Part shown: one piece after another, positions 32,788 to 42,715 of the stretch
Position numbering within the stretch: position 1 is the stretch's first letter
Layout: each line of letters begins with the position of its first letter
Assembly: GCA_945874765.1 (NCBI GenBank)
Contig: CAMCHQ010000006.1
Coordinates: forward strand, 78,915-142,914
DNA from: an uncultured Clostridia bacterium
Lineage (GTDB): Bacteria; Bacillota; Clostridia; Oscillospirales; Acutalibacteraceae
Direction: 5' to 3'
DNA length: 64,000 bases
Notes under the pieces: model-generated
Database searches by the model: none
Told to the model about the DNA's origin: nothing
What the model saw: only the letters and a program-made list of their open reading frames with translations
Program-made: the position numbers and the translations under genes

Positions 32788-34808
32788 TGTCATATAAAAA
32801 ATGGGTAAACGCAGAAATAGATAAAGCTAAGGCATCTGCATTGAGTGAAAAACTGAATATTGACGCTTTTGTTGCTTTCTTGCTGGTATCAAGAGGAATT
32901 GATAATGAACTTGCAGCCTCGGAATTTTTGTCCGACGGCTACAGGTTTTCTTCGCCTTATCTCTTTCGTGATATGGATAAGGCTGTAAAACGTATCAACC
33001 GTGCTCTTGACGACGGGGAAAGCATTTGTATTTACGGCGACTATGATTGCGACGGCGTTACCTCAACTGCTTTGCTTTACACTTTTTTGCGTGCGCTCGG
33101 CGGTTTTGTCAGCTACTATATTCCAAACAGAGTTACCGACGGTTACGGAATGAATAATAACGCTATTGATAAAATCAAGGCTGACGGCACCGATTTGATT
33201 ATAACTGTCGATAACGGTATTTCGTCAATCGATGAGGCGGAATATATCTATTCACTCGGAATGGAACTTATTGTTACCGACCACCACCAAATAGGCGAAA
33301 AACTTCCACGTGCCGAGGCTGTTATCAATCCTCACAGAGAGGATAACGAGCTTGAATTTCGTGATTTTTGCGGTGTCGGCGTTGCTTTTAAACTTGCGTG
33401 CGCTTTGTATGACGGCGATGTTGAGGACTTGCTTGACGATTATGCCGATTACGTAACTATAGGCACAATAGGGGATATGGTTCCTCTTTTGGACGAAAAC
33501 AGGACTATTGTAAAAGCAGGGCTTCAACTTATTAACGGCGACGCAAAAACAGGAATTTCCGCTTTGAAAAGAAGTACATATTCAAAAGCGGAAAAATTTT
33601 CAGCCACCGACGTCGCTTTTCAAATTTGCCCGAGAATTAATGCGGCAGGCAGAATGGATACGGCTAAGCTTGCTGTTGATTTGCTTGTTTGCGAGGACGA
33701 AGAAGTTGCGGAATGTAAGGCGGAACAGCTTAATCTTGAAAATACGCATCGCCACGAGGTTGAGGAAAAAATCGATAAGGATATAGCCGAGATTATGGCA
33801 AACGATAAGGCTTATCAAACCGACAGAGTAATTGTTGTGGCAGGTCATAATTACCATAAGGGCGTTATAGGAATTTGCGCCGCACATTTGGTTGAACTTT
33901 ACGATAAACCGGCAATAGTTATCGGTATTGACGATGAGGGCAATGCTACAGGCTCGGCAAGAAGCGTTGAGGGATTTAATATTTTTGAGGCTATTTCAAG
34001 CTGTAAAGACGTATTAACTCATTTCGGCGGTCACCCTCTTGCGGCAGGCTTGGGGCTTAATGTCAAGGATATTTCGGCTTTCAGGAAGAAAATTAACGAT
34101 TTTGCAAAAACAAATTATCCCGTTATGCCTATTCAGTCTTTAAAGATTGACTGTAAACTCTCACCTTTTTATTTGACAACCGATTTAGTCGATAATTTAA
34201 TAAAATTAGAGCCGTTCGGAACGGATAATACTCAGCCGGTTTTCGGACTTTATAACCTGACTTTAAACAGTGTAACGCCTATAGGTGACGGTAAACACTT
34301 GAAAATTGAGGCTTCTAAGAAGGGTAAAAGCGTTCGTATGGTTAAGTTCAGAACAACGCTTGACGAATTTCCTTATAAGCCTGGGCAGAGCCTTGATTTT
34401 GCCGTTAAACTTTCTAAAAATACGTTTAAGGGCAAGGAATATGTCTCTGTTCAAATAGTCGATTTCAGAAAATCGGGAATTGATATTGATAAATTTTACC
34501 GTGAAAAAAACGATTATCTTTTGTTTAAACTCGGAAAGAAAAATAAAACTGAGCTTTATCCCGATAGGAATATTTGCGCAGTTGTTTATAAATTTTTGAA
34601 AAGCAAAAACGGATATAAATATAAACTTGACGATTTGTATTTTGAACTTTCAAATTATCTTACATACGGTCAGCTTGCCTTTGCACTTGACGCATTTGAG
34701 GAAGCGGGGCTTATAAATCGTGAAAATACCATTACTTTAAATGATGTAAAAACTAAAGCAAACCTGGAGAGGACAAATGTTCTTACGGTTTTGAAGGGAA
34801 GATTATAA
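32787..34808 (+). CDS. recJ: Single-strand DNA exonuclease RecJ
   Basis: 5'-3' exonuclease for recombination and base-excision repair. The 673 residues contain the DHH core (IYGDYDCDGVTSTALL near residue 72; LIVTDHHQIGE near 158), NPHRED, GVGVAFKL, and the DHHA1 part with GSARSVEGFNIFEA and HFGGHPLAAGLGL. An OB-like domain follows (about 450-560), then a roughly 100-residue C-terminal winged-helix-like region. It starts on the last base of hisE. Confidence 0.94.
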   Translation: MSYKKWVNAEIDKAKASALSEKLNIDAFVAFLLVSRGIDNELAASEFLSDGYRFSSPYLFRDMDKAVKRINRALDDGESICIYGDYDCDGVTSTALLYTFLRALGGFVSYYIPNRVTDGYGMNNNAIDKIKADGTDLIITVDNGISSIDEAEYIYSLGMELIVTDHHQIGEKLPRAEAVINPHREDNELEFRDFCGVGVAFKLACALYDGDVEDLLDDYADYVTIGTIGDMVPLLDENRTIVKAGLQLINGDAKTGISALKRSTYSKAEKFSATDVAFQICPRINAAGRMDTAKLAVDLLVCEDEEVAECKAEQLNLENTHRHEVEEKIDKDIAEIMANDKAYQTDRVIVVAGHNYHKGVIGICAAHLVELYDKPAIVIGIDDEGNATGSARSVEGFNIFEAISSCKDVLTHFGGHPLAAGLGLNVKDISAFRKKINDFAKTNYPVMPIQSLKIDCKLSPFYLTTDLVDNLIKLEPFGTDNTQPVFGLYNLTLNSVTPIGDGKHLKIEASKKGKSVRMVKFRTTLDEFPYKPGQSLDFAVKLSKNTFKGKEYVSVQIVDFRKSGIDIDKFYREKNDYLLFKLGKKNKTELYPDRNICAVVYKFLKSKNGYKYKLDDLYFELSNYLTYGQLAFALDAFEEAGLINRENTITLNDVKTKANLERTNVLTVLKGRL

Positions 34809-37037
34809 TTGTTAAACGAGGAACAAAGCGTATATACAGACGATTATGACGACGGATTTAATGACTTTTTTAAAGAAATAAAGGAAAATCCGCAATATGA
34901 CAGCGAGAGAATTAAAAAGGCTTATGACCTTGCACGTGATGCACATAAAAATCAGCGCAGACGTTCGGGTGAGCCGTATATTATGCACCCTGTTGCCGTT
35001 GCCCAAATTCTTTATAAACTCGGAATGGATAATGAGTGTATTATAGGCGCTCTCTTGCACGATGTTGTCGAGGATACACAGTACGACCTTGATTATATCA
35101 GGCAGGAGTTCGGCGACGAGGTTGCACTTCTTGTCGACGGCGTTACAAAACTCGGTCAAATTCCGCTTTCCACAAGGGAAGAGGTGCAGGCTGAAAATAT
35201 AAGAAAAATGTTTATCGCAATGAATGAGGACGTTCGTGTTATCATTATTAAACTTTGCGACAGACTTCATAATATGCGAACTTTGCAGCATATGCCGCCT
35301 TATAAGCAAAGGGAAAAGAGCCTTGAAACGCTTGAAATTTATGCCCCGATTGCTCACCGTTTAGGTATTCGTCCTATTAAGGAAGAGCTTGAAGATTTGG
35401 CAATTTATTATCTTGACCCTATTGCATATAAGGAAATTGAGAAAAATCTTTCTATGAAAAAGGAGCAGGGTGAAAAATTCCTTGCCGATATAACTAAGCA
35501 GATAAGCGATAAAATCACCCCTGTTATGAAGCACGTTCAAATTACTTCCCGCGTTAAATCCGTTCACGGAATTTTCCGTAAGGTCTATATCAAGGGCAAG
35601 GATTTTGAGCAGATTTTCGATATCTACGCCGTTAGAATTATTGTTGATACAATGATTGACTGTTATAACGCACTCGGTATTGTTCACGATATGTTCAAAC
35701 CGCTTCCGGGCAGGTTTAAGGATTATATTTCAATGCCTAAGCCTAATATGTATCAGTCGCTTCATACAACCGTTCTCTCCGATAAGGGCGTTCCTTTTGA
35801 AATTCAAATTCGTACTTGGGATATGCACCGTACGGCTGAATACGGTATCGCCGCCCACTGGAAATATAAACTCGGCAGAGGCGGTAAGGACAGTATCGAT
35901 TCCCGCCTTGAATGGATTCACCGTATGATTGAGCACGGAAACGAAACCGATACTCCCGAGGAACTCGTTACTACAATCAAGGGCGATTTGTCAAGCGATG
36001 AGGTTTACGTATTTACTCCGAAAGGCGATGTTAAAGCGCTTTCCAAGGGTGCAACGGTTATCGACTTTGCTTATGCAATTCACTCTGCCGTCGGCAACAA
36101 GATGGTCGGCGCTAAGGTAAACGGTAAAATCGTTCATCTTGACTATAAAGTTAAAACAGGCGAGATTGTTGAGGTCTTGACCTCTAATGCTCAGGGCAAA
36201 GGACCGAGCCGTGACTGGCTTAAAATCGTCACAACAGGAGAGGCGAGAAGCAAAATCCGTTCTTGGTTTAAAAAGGAAAAGCGTGACGAAAATATTGTTC
36301 AGGGTAAGGCGGAGGTTGAGCGTGAGCTTAAACGTAACTTTATCCGCTTTGAGGAAAATGAGGACTATATTAAATTCGTAACACGTATTGCGGAAAGACA
36401 GCATTTTACAAATATTGACGATTTCTATGCGGCTGTCGGATACGGCGGAATACAGATATCCCGTCTTATGCCCGGTATCAAAGACGAATTTAACCGTAAT
36501 TGGAGAGTTCAAAAGGAAGAGCCTCCAAAGCCTGCCGTTGCAAGCACAAATACTCTTGATAAGCCACGTACTTCCAAGGACAGCTCCGGTGTTGTGGTTG
36601 AGGGAATAGATAATTGCCTTATTAAAATGGCTCGTTGCTGTTCTCCTATCCCGGGTGAGGAAATTGTCGGCTTTATCAATCGTGGAACAGGTCTTACAAT
36701 CCACAGAAGAGACTGCGTAAACGTACCCGACGATTTAAAAAACTGTCCCGAACCCGAGAGGTGGGTTAATGCCCATTGGGACAGCAGTGTTAAAGTTGAC
36801 GCACGTTCAACCATTGACGTTTATGCTATCGACCGTGACGGAGTAGTTCTTGATATAACCACTTGTATGGCTGCCGCACACGTCAAAATTCATTCAATCA
36901 ATGCCCGTCCTATCAGCGAGGGTAATTGCTTAACCACTATGACAATTACAGTCAATTCAAAGGAACACCTTGATTCAATCGAAAAATCTCTTCGTAAAAT
37001 CGAGGGCGTTTATCATATAGAAAGGTCGGCGTTTTAA
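34809..37037 (+). CDS. rel: Bifunctional (p)ppGpp synthetase/hydrolase, Rel/RelA-SpoT
   Basis: Controls the stringent response. The 742 residues comprise the hydrolase HD domain (about 40-200, with LLHDVVEDT and KLCDRLHNMRTL), the synthetase (about 220-350, GIFRKVYIKGKDFEQIFDIYAVRIIV, PKPNMYQSLHTTV), a TGS domain (VYVFTPKGDVKALSKGATVIDFAYAIH, about 397-455), a zinc/helical region and a C-terminal ACT domain. The likely start is TTG, directly after the recJ stop and behind GAAGGGAAG; no ATG lies before the HD domain. The gene apt, usual beside recJ/relA, is absent here. Confidence 0.96.
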   Translation: MLNEEQSVYTDDYDDGFNDFFKEIKENPQYDSERIKKAYDLARDAHKNQRRRSGEPYIMHPVAVAQILYKLGMDNECIIGALLHDVVEDTQYDLDYIRQEFGDEVALLVDGVTKLGQIPLSTREEVQAENIRKMFIAMNEDVRVIIIKLCDRLHNMRTLQHMPPYKQREKSLETLEIYAPIAHRLGIRPIKEELEDLAIYYLDPIAYKEIEKNLSMKKEQGEKFLADITKQISDKITPVMKHVQITSRVKSVHGIFRKVYIKGKDFEQIFDIYAVRIIVDTMIDCYNALGIVHDMFKPLPGRFKDYISMPKPNMYQSLHTTVLSDKGVPFEIQIRTWDMHRTAEYGIAAHWKYKLGRGGKDSIDSRLEWIHRMIEHGNETDTPEELVTTIKGDLSSDEVYVFTPKGDVKALSKGATVIDFAYAIHSAVGNKMVGAKVNGKIVHLDYKVKTGEIVEVLTSNAQGKGPSRDWLKIVTTGEARSKIRSWFKKEKRDENIVQGKAEVERELKRNFIRFEENEDYIKFVTRIAERQHFTNIDDFYAAVGYGGIQISRLMPGIKDEFNRNWRVQKEEPPKPAVASTNTLDKPRTSKDSSGVVVEGIDNCLIKMARCCSPIPGEEIVGFINRGTGLTIHRRDCVNVPDDLKNCPEPERWVNAHWDSSVKVDARSTIDVYAIDRDGVVLDITTCMAAAHVKIHSINARPISEGNCLTTMTITVNSKEHLDSIEKSLRKIEGVYHIERSAF

Positions 37038-37040
37038 TTT

Positions 37041-37493
37041 ATGAAAGCAGTAATTCAAAGAGTAAAACATTCTTCTGTCACCGTTGACGGAGAAATGATA
37101 AGTAAAATAGATAACGGCTTTATGATTTTACTCGGCGTTATGGACGGCGACACTGAAGAGGACGCAGACAAACTTGTTAAAAAAATCCCTGTTTTGAGGA
37201 TTTTTGAGGACGAAAACGGCAAAATGAATTTGTCGCTTCTTGATGTGTCTGGAGAAATACTCCTTGTATCTCAGTTCACCCTTTGCGCCGATTGCTCCCA
37301 CGGCAGACGACCGAGTTTTACTAAATCCGCACCGCCGGCTGAGGCAAACGCACTTTATGAATACGTTGCTAATGAGCTTGAAAAATCAGGTGTAAAATCC
37401 GTTAAAAAAGGAATTTTCGGCGCAGATATGAAAGTCGATTTGCTCAATGACGGCCCTGTTACAATAATTTTAGACAGTAAGGAATTGAAATAA
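37041..37493 (+). CDS. dtd: D-aminoacyl-tRNA deacylase
   Basis: Removes D-amino acids wrongly attached to tRNA. The 150 residues show MKAVIQRVKHSSVTVDG, the SQFTL motif, HGRRPSFTKSAPP and the cross-subunit DGPVTIILDS. The usual family length is 145-150. It lies three bases after rel, the conserved relA-dtd pair of Firmicutes, and overlaps the next gene by one base. Confidence 0.96.
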   Translation: MKAVIQRVKHSSVTVDGEMISKIDNGFMILLGVMDGDTEEDADKLVKKIPVLRIFEDENGKMNLSLLDVSGEILLVSQFTLCADCSHGRRPSFTKSAPPAEANALYEYVANELEKSGVKSVKKGIFGADMKVDLLNDGPVTIILDSKELK

Positions 37494-38113
37494 TGTTAAG
37501 TGTTAAATCAGCCACGTTCGGCGCTATTGAAAATAACTGTTATCTTATAACAGATGAAAAAACAAATAAAAGTGCCCTTGTCGACTGTACCGAGGACAGC
37601 GACAAAATGATGAATTTTATCAAGGGCGCTCAGCTTGAATATATTTTGCTTACCCACGGTCACTTTGACCATATCGGCGGTGTTAAGGCTGTCAAGGCTA
37701 AAACAGGCGCTAAAGTTGTGATTTCAAAAGAAGACGAGCCTATGCTTACCTCGTCAAAATTAAGTCTTGCGGCATTTTGCGGCGGTGTTCAAAATAATAC
37801 CGAAGCCGATATTTTAATTTCCGACGGTGATATCATCACTTTGGGTGAAAGTAAAATCAAGGCTATTGCAACTCCGGGTCATACAAAAGGCGGCTTTTGC
37901 TATGTGTGCGACGATAAAATATTTACGGGCGACACTATGTTCTTTTGCTCGTGCGGCAGAACCGATTTTCCCGGCGGCTCACCGCTTGAAATTGTGCAAA
38001 GTCTTAAAAAAATCGCTTCTCTTGACGGCAATTTTACTGTATATCCCGGTCACGACCGTCAGTCAACACTTGACTTTGAACGTGCAAATAATCCATTTTT
38101 GAATAGAGCATAA
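37493..38113 (+). CDS. Metallo-beta-lactamase-fold hydrolase (glyoxalase II-like)
   Basis: A 206-residue MBL-fold enzyme with THGHFDHIGG (HxHxDH, about residues 51-60), ATPGHTKGGFCYV, GDTMFF and VYPGHDRQ, all metal ligands. Such proteins between dtd and hemZ are common in Clostridia and are usually called hydroxyacylglutathione hydrolase-like. The real substrate is unknown, and true glyoxalase II activity is doubtful without glutathione. Confidence 0.85.
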   Translation: MLSVKSATFGAIENNCYLITDEKTNKSALVDCTEDSDKMMNFIKGAQLEYILLTHGHFDHIGGVKAVKAKTGAKVVISKEDEPMLTSSKLSLAAFCGGVQNNTEADILISDGDIITLGESKIKAIATPGHTKGGFCYVCDDKIFTGDTMFFCSCGRTDFPGGSPLEIVQSLKKIASLDGNFTVYPGHDRQSTLDFERANNPFLNRA

Positions 38114-38116
38114 TTT

Positions 38117-39544
38117 ATGATTTTAAAAGTAATTAATCACGATTTTATATATGATATGAAAAATCTTTGCACCGTCTTTTTCCCTTGGGAGAAAATTAAG
38201 GATGAGGGCGAAGATAATATTGAGGTTGAAACTAAGGCGCAGGGTAATGAATTTTATGTTTTTGCCCGCCTTTTTGATAAAGAAATTTCCAAAAAGCATA
38301 TTTTAAAAGAGGGGGAGGACGCTCAAACCGAAATGTCCGTTCTTCTTTATAATGTATTAAGTGAACTTACGGGCTTTAAACCGCCTTGGGGTATTCTTTT
38401 CGGCGTTCGCCCGGCTAAACTTATGCACCGCTTTGCAAACGAAATGGGAGAGCAGGCGGCAAGGGATTATTTTATCAATACTTTTCTTGCAACACCGCAA
38501 AAAACCGATTTGGCAATTGAGGTTATGCACCACGAAAATAAAATTATTTCCCTGTCGTCTCACAATTCTTTTTCGCTTTACGTTTCAATTCCGTTTTGCC
38601 CTACAAGGTGTGCTTACTGCTCTTTCGTTTCCCATTCTATTGAAAGAACACATAAGCTTCTTGAACCGTATGTCGACCTTCTTTGCAAGGAACTTGAAAA
38701 AACGGGGCGGGTGGCAAAATCTCTCGGTTTAAGGCTTGAAACGATTTATTTCGGCGGCGGAACACCCACCACTCTTTCAGCTACACAGCTTTCAAGGCTT
38801 TTTGACGTTATTGAGAAGAATTTTGACTTGTCAACTCTTCGTGAATATACTGTTGAGGCAGGCAGACCCGATACCGTAACTGAGGCTAAACTTACGGCGT
38901 TAAAGAGTGCGGGAGTAGGAAGAATTTCAATTAATCCGCAGTCGTTTAACGATACTGTTTTGGAGGCTATCGGCAGACGTCATACATCACAGCAGACAAT
39001 TGACGCTTTTAATCTTGCAAGAAAGTGCGGTTTTGATAATATCAATATGGACCTTATTGCAGGGCTTCCCAAAGATACGCTTTCATCATTTAAAAACAGT
39101 GTCGATACCGCCGTGTCACTCGGTGCAGAAAGCGTAACCGTTCATACCCTTGCTATGAAATCGGCGGCTTATATGGTAACAAGGGAAAATGCTTACGATA
39201 TTTCCGATAAAATTTTAACCTTTGATATGGTGGAATATTCAAATTCCCGACTTAAATCAAACGGCTATTATCCTTATTATATGTACCGTCAGTCCAAGTC
39301 TGTCGGCAATTTGGAAAATGTCGGCTGGTGCAAGGATAATATGGATTGTCTTTATAATGTTTATATGATGGATGAAACACATTCCGTTTTCGCTGTCGGT
39401 GCTGGCGCCGTAACAAGGCTTAAAAATCAGGACACCGGCAAAATTGAGCGCATATATAACTTTAAATATCCATATGAATATATTGACAGATTTGATGAAA
39501 TTCAAAAGCGTAAAGATTTAATTGAAAAATTTTATATAAAATAA
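38117..39544 (+). CDS. hemZ: Radical SAM coproporphyrinogen dehydrogenase HemZ-type
   Basis: A 475-residue HemN/HemZ-family radical SAM protein. An N-terminal domain (about 1-150) precedes SIPFCPTRCAYCSF (CxxxCxxC iron-sulfur site) and IYFGGGTPTTLSATQLSRLF, ISINPQSFND, NMDLIAGLP and the C-terminal YPYYMYRQ. It follows the MBL gene by three bases. HemZ annotation rests on family and on its conserved place after relA-dtd; several HemN-like proteins lack oxygen-independent coproporphyrinogen oxidase activity, and no other haem genes are here. Confidence 0.85.
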   Translation: MILKVINHDFIYDMKNLCTVFFPWEKIKDEGEDNIEVETKAQGNEFYVFARLFDKEISKKHILKEGEDAQTEMSVLLYNVLSELTGFKPPWGILFGVRPAKLMHRFANEMGEQAARDYFINTFLATPQKTDLAIEVMHHENKIISLSSHNSFSLYVSIPFCPTRCAYCSFVSHSIERTHKLLEPYVDLLCKELEKTGRVAKSLGLRLETIYFGGGTPTTLSATQLSRLFDVIEKNFDLSTLREYTVEAGRPDTVTEAKLTALKSAGVGRISINPQSFNDTVLEAIGRRHTSQQTIDAFNLARKCGFDNINMDLIAGLPKDTLSSFKNSVDTAVSLGAESVTVHTLAMKSAAYMVTRENAYDISDKILTFDMVEYSNSRLKSNGYYPYYMYRQSKSVGNLENVGWCKDNMDCLYNVYMMDETHSVFAVGAGAVTRLKNQDTGKIERIYNFKYPYEYIDRFDEIQKRKDLIEKFYIK

Positions 39545-39553
39545 AGATTAAAT

Positions 39554-39595
39554 ATACCAAATGGTATTGCAATACTTTACGCATTGTAATATAAT
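39554..39595 (+). promoter_or_regulatory. Strong promoter overlapped by an ATACCA palindrome
   Basis: TTGCAA (39567-39572), 17-base spacer, TATAAT (39590-39595). The dyad ATACCAAATGGTAT (39554-39567) runs into the -35 box. Its half-site is the same as in the XRE operator at 8304, with a centre one base shorter. A regulated promoter for the 39614 gene is inferred. Confidence 0.65.
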
Positions 39596-39613
39596 TAGTG
39601 CGAGGTGGTAATA

Positions 39614-40087
39614 ATGGCTATAAAACTTAGTGAGCTTTTTGGCTCGATGGATGAAGCATTTAATAATCCAAAGCTTGAAGAAATGTTTAATAAGACTAAA
39701 GACGTTGCCGAAAATATGAGCAAGAAGAGTGCCGAAAGACTTGAAATCAGCCGTAAAAAGGTTGAACTTCTTGACGCTAAGGCTAAACTTGCAAAGCTTT
39801 ATGAAAAATTCGGTAAACTTAATTATGCCAAATATATAGGCGACGAGGTTTCAGATGAGGAACTTACGGACTGCGCCAATGCAATTGCCGATAATAAGGA
39901 GAAAGTTGAGCTTTACTCAGCCGAGATTGAAAAGGCTAAGGCAGAGTTTAACGAGTCTATGGCAAATATGGCTAAAAAGACTAAGGAAGCTTTTACGCAG
40001 GATTGTAACGCTAAGCCGGAGGCTGAGGCAGACGCAGTCGAAGTTGTTGAAGCAAAGGACGTTGAGGTTAAAGACAGCGACGAGTAA
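39614..40087 (+). CDS. Cytoplasmic coiled-coil protein with acidic tail, unknown function
   Basis: A 157-residue helical protein. Residues about 20-115 are rich in Lys, Glu and Ala with long heptad-like runs; the last 25 residues are very acidic (EAEADAVEVVEAKDVEVKDSDE type). There is no signal peptide or membrane segment. The start is ATG 39614, after GAGGTGG; a GTG at 39605 lies inside that ribosome site. It has its own promoter and terminator. Not assigned to a family. Confidence 0.75.
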   Translation: MAIKLSELFGSMDEAFNNPKLEEMFNKTKDVAENMSKKSAERLEISRKKVELLDAKAKLAKLYEKFGKLNYAKYIGDEVSDEELTDCANAIADNKEKVELYSAEIEKAKAEFNESMANMAKKTKEAFTQDCNAKPEAEADAVEVVEAKDVEVKDSDE

Positions 40088-40104
40088 AACTTAACAGGAA
40101 TTTT

Positions 40105-40138
40105 AAAGAGCAATCGTTTCGGTTGCTCTTTTATTTTT
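40105..40138. terminator. Terminator after the coiled-coil protein gene
   Basis: AAAGAGCAA (40105-40113) pairs with TTGCTCTTT (40123-40131), with two extra possible pairs in the loop, followed by TTATTTTTT. Confidence 0.85.
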
Positions 40139-40154
40139 TGTTTGGGTGATTTGA

Positions 40155-41801
40155 TTGAAAAAGAGTATTAAAGAAAAGTATATTTCAAGTGCTTTTTTGC
40201 TTCTTGTGTCAACTGTAATTGTTAAAATAATTTCCGCTTTGTATAAAATTCCGCTGACCTCGTATATCGGCGCAACAGGCAGGGGATATTTTTCAATCGC
40301 ATATAATCTTTGCCTGCCTATCCACGCTCTGACTATGGGCGCTTTTCCTATCGCTATGTCAAAACTTGTCAGCAAATATAATGCAAGCACAGATAAGATG
40401 AAAATTTCGGCACTGAAAAAGGCGGGTAATAAACTGTTTTTCTTTGCCGCTTTTTCGGGACTTCTTGTAATGCTCATTGCCGCAAAACCGTACAGTGAAC
40501 TTATTTCCTCATCACCTAAGAGTATTTATACGATTTTTGCCCTTGCGCCAAGCGTGTTTTTCTGTTGCCTCGGTGCCGGAAGACGTTCGTTTGCCGAGGG
40601 ATTTATCGATATGAAACCGACCGCCGTTTGCCAAATTATCGAAGCCGTTTTCAAAATGGTGTTCGGACTTCTTTTTGCCCGCTTTTCTATGAGTTATTTT
40701 ATGTCAACTTATTATGAATTCGGTACTGTTTTGGGTGTTAATTATGAAAGCGAAAGGCAGGCACTTTCCGCAATTTATCCGTTGACCTCTGCCTGCTCAA
40801 TGCTCGGCGTAAGTCTCGGCGGTTTTGCGGGATATGTTTATGTAAGCGTTTATGTAAATTCTCATTATAAAATGCCAAAACCCGATAAAGACCTTACAAA
40901 GCAAATGTATAACGAACTTGCCTCTTTTTCGTTTCCTCTCCTTTTTGCAACGGCGGTTCAAAGCGTGTCGCAGTTTTTCGATACCTCGTCAATTCAATAT
41001 GCTTTAACTCTTTGCGATAAAAGCGCACTTTCAAAAGCGTATAATTATTTTGACAGCGATATTTTTACATATGTGTTCGGTATTTATTCCTCTTGCCTCG
41101 ATTTTAAAAATTTAATTCCCGGTATAGTTATGGCTCTCGGCGTGACCGCTGTTCCCGCCGTCAGCTCGGCATATGAGAGTAATTCCCCAAAATTTAATCT
41201 TCTTTTAAACAGCATTTTGAAATATACAAGTATTCTTTCCTGCTTCGGCGGTTGCGCTCTCGCACTTTTTCCCAATGAAATACTCTCGCTCATTTACGGC
41301 AATTCAAACGGCGATATCGCTAAATGGGGCAGTGATATTTTGTTTTATCTTGCAATAACCGTTTTGCCGTGCTGCCTCGCTTCAAGCTGCGTTTTCTGCA
41401 CTCAGTCTTTGGGACTTTCCAAAAAAACGGTTATGCCTTTTGCCGTGTCCGGAGTTTTAAGAGTTATATTAAACGTTATCCTTTTGCCGAAAATGACGAT
41501 TAACATATCCGCCTGCGCTCTGTCTAATTTTGCGGGATTTTTGATAATTCTTGTTTGGAATATGAAAATTATTTCAAAAAATACGGGCGCCGTGTTCAGT
41601 ATAAAGGATATATTTGTTAAGCCTGTTATTTGCTCTTCTGTAGTATTTTTTGCGGTGAAATTTATAAAAGAAGCGTTTTTTACTCAAATTTCTTCTCTTC
41701 TTACTTTGACAATTTGTGCTGCAATTTGTGCATTTTTGACATTTATTTTACTCCTTTTATTTAAATGTGTGCGTATAAGCGATATAATATCCGCCAAATA
41801 A
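40155..41801 (+). CDS. SpoVB/MurJ-superfamily lipid flippase (YabM-like)
   Basis: A 548-residue polytopic membrane protein of the MATE-like polysaccharide exporter family, with about 14 hydrophobic helices. The N-terminal SAFLLLVSTVIVKIISALYKIPLTSYIGATGRGYFSIAY is characteristic of SpoVB and YabM, which move lipid-linked glycans across the membrane in spore cortex or cell-wall synthesis. The start is TTG behind GGTGAT. It precedes mazG, HU, rqcP, yabP, yabQ and divIC, the same order as the yabM-divIC cluster of Bacillus. Confidence 0.88.
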   Translation: MKKSIKEKYISSAFLLLVSTVIVKIISALYKIPLTSYIGATGRGYFSIAYNLCLPIHALTMGAFPIAMSKLVSKYNASTDKMKISALKKAGNKLFFFAAFSGLLVMLIAAKPYSELISSSPKSIYTIFALAPSVFFCCLGAGRRSFAEGFIDMKPTAVCQIIEAVFKMVFGLLFARFSMSYFMSTYYEFGTVLGVNYESERQALSAIYPLTSACSMLGVSLGGFAGYVYVSVYVNSHYKMPKPDKDLTKQMYNELASFSFPLLFATAVQSVSQFFDTSSIQYALTLCDKSALSKAYNYFDSDIFTYVFGIYSSCLDFKNLIPGIVMALGVTAVPAVSSAYESNSPKFNLLLNSILKYTSILSCFGGCALALFPNEILSLIYGNSNGDIAKWGSDILFYLAITVLPCCLASSCVFCTQSLGLSKKTVMPFAVSGVLRVILNVILLPKMTINISACALSNFAGFLIILVWNMKIISKNTGAVFSIKDIFVKPVICSSVVFFAVKFIKEAFFTQISSLLTLTICAAICAFLTFILLLLFKCVRISDIISAK

Positions 41802-41823
41802 TATAAAAAATCCGCTTAAATAC

Positions 41824-41852
41824 TTGCAAATTTGGTGAAGTTATAGTATTAT
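41824..41852 (+). promoter_or_regulatory. Promoter of the mazG-HU unit
   Basis: TTGCAA (41824-41829), 17-base spacer, TATTAT (41847-41852), 34 bases before the mazG start. Confidence 0.6.
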
Positions 41853-41886
41853 TTAAATTGACAAGTTAATCAGGGAGCGTGTTAAA

Positions 41887-42714
41887 GTGGATTTTGAATT
41901 TAAAGATAAATATGATATCAATGATTTGATTTCGCTTATTGCACTGCTTCGAGCACCGCAAGGTTGCCCTTGGGATCGTGAGCAAACTCATACTTCAATT
42001 AAAAATAATTTTATTGAGGAAACGTATGAGGTAATTGAAGCGATTAACCAAAACAGCACATCAGGTTTAAGGGAAGAGTTGGGTGATGTGCTTTTGCAAA
42101 TTGCTCTTCACTGTGAAATGGAAAGTGAAAAGGGTAATTTCGATTTTAATGATGTTTGCGATGAACTTTGTAAAAAGCTTATTGTTCGTCACCCTCACGT
42201 GTTCGGTGATAAAGTCGCAAATAATACCAAAGAAGCGCTTGACAGTTGGGACAGCGTTAAGGAAAGCCTAAAGGGTACTAAAACCGCTTCAAGTAAGATG
42301 GACAGTATTCCTATTGAACTTCCGGCTCTTATGCGTGCCCAAAAGGTTCAGTCCAAAGCTGCAAAGGTCGGCTTCGATTGGGATAATCAAGATGGTGCTT
42401 TTTCAAAACTTAATGAAGAGATTAACGAGTTGAAAGTTGCGCTATCGCATAACAGTCAAGCTGAAATTGAAGATGAATTCGGCGATGTTCTTTTTTCCTG
42501 CGTCAATGTTTCACGTTTTATCGGTGTTGACAGTGAAGAGGCTTTAAAGGCTTCTACAGATAAGTTTATAACCCGATTTAAAATAGTTGAAAAATTGGCT
42601 GATGAAAAGGGAATTGATATGAAAAATTCTTCTATTGATGAGCTTGATGATTTGTGGGATAAAGCAAAAGAAATATTAAAAGCCGACAATTCGGCAATAA
42701 ACGGAGGAAATTAA
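41887..42714 (+). CDS. mazG: Nucleoside triphosphate pyrophosphohydrolase MazG
   Basis: Removes non-canonical or excess NTPs. The 275 residues hold two MazG domains. The first (about 10-120) is complete: [33 protein letters not shown] and [13 protein letters not shown] with the EExxE/ExxD magnesium site. The second (about 150-255) shows [21 protein letters not shown] and [14 protein letters not shown]. The start is GTG 41887 behind CAGGGAG. It lacks the N-terminal methylase-like domain of Bacillus YabN. Confidence 0.94.
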   Translation: MDFEFKDKYDINDLISLIALLRAPQGCPWDREQTHTSIKNNFIEETYEVIEAINQNSTSGLREELGDVLLQIALHCEMESEKGNFDFNDVCDELCKKLIVRHPHVFGDKVANNTKEALDSWDSVKESLKGTKTASSKMDSIPIELPALMRAQKVQSKAAKVGFDWDNQDGAFSKLNEEINELKVALSHNSQAEIEDEFGDVLFSCVNVSRFIGVDSEEALKASTDKFITRFKIVEKLADEKGIDMKNSSIDELDDLWDKAKEILKADNSAINGGN

Positions 42715-42715
42715 A

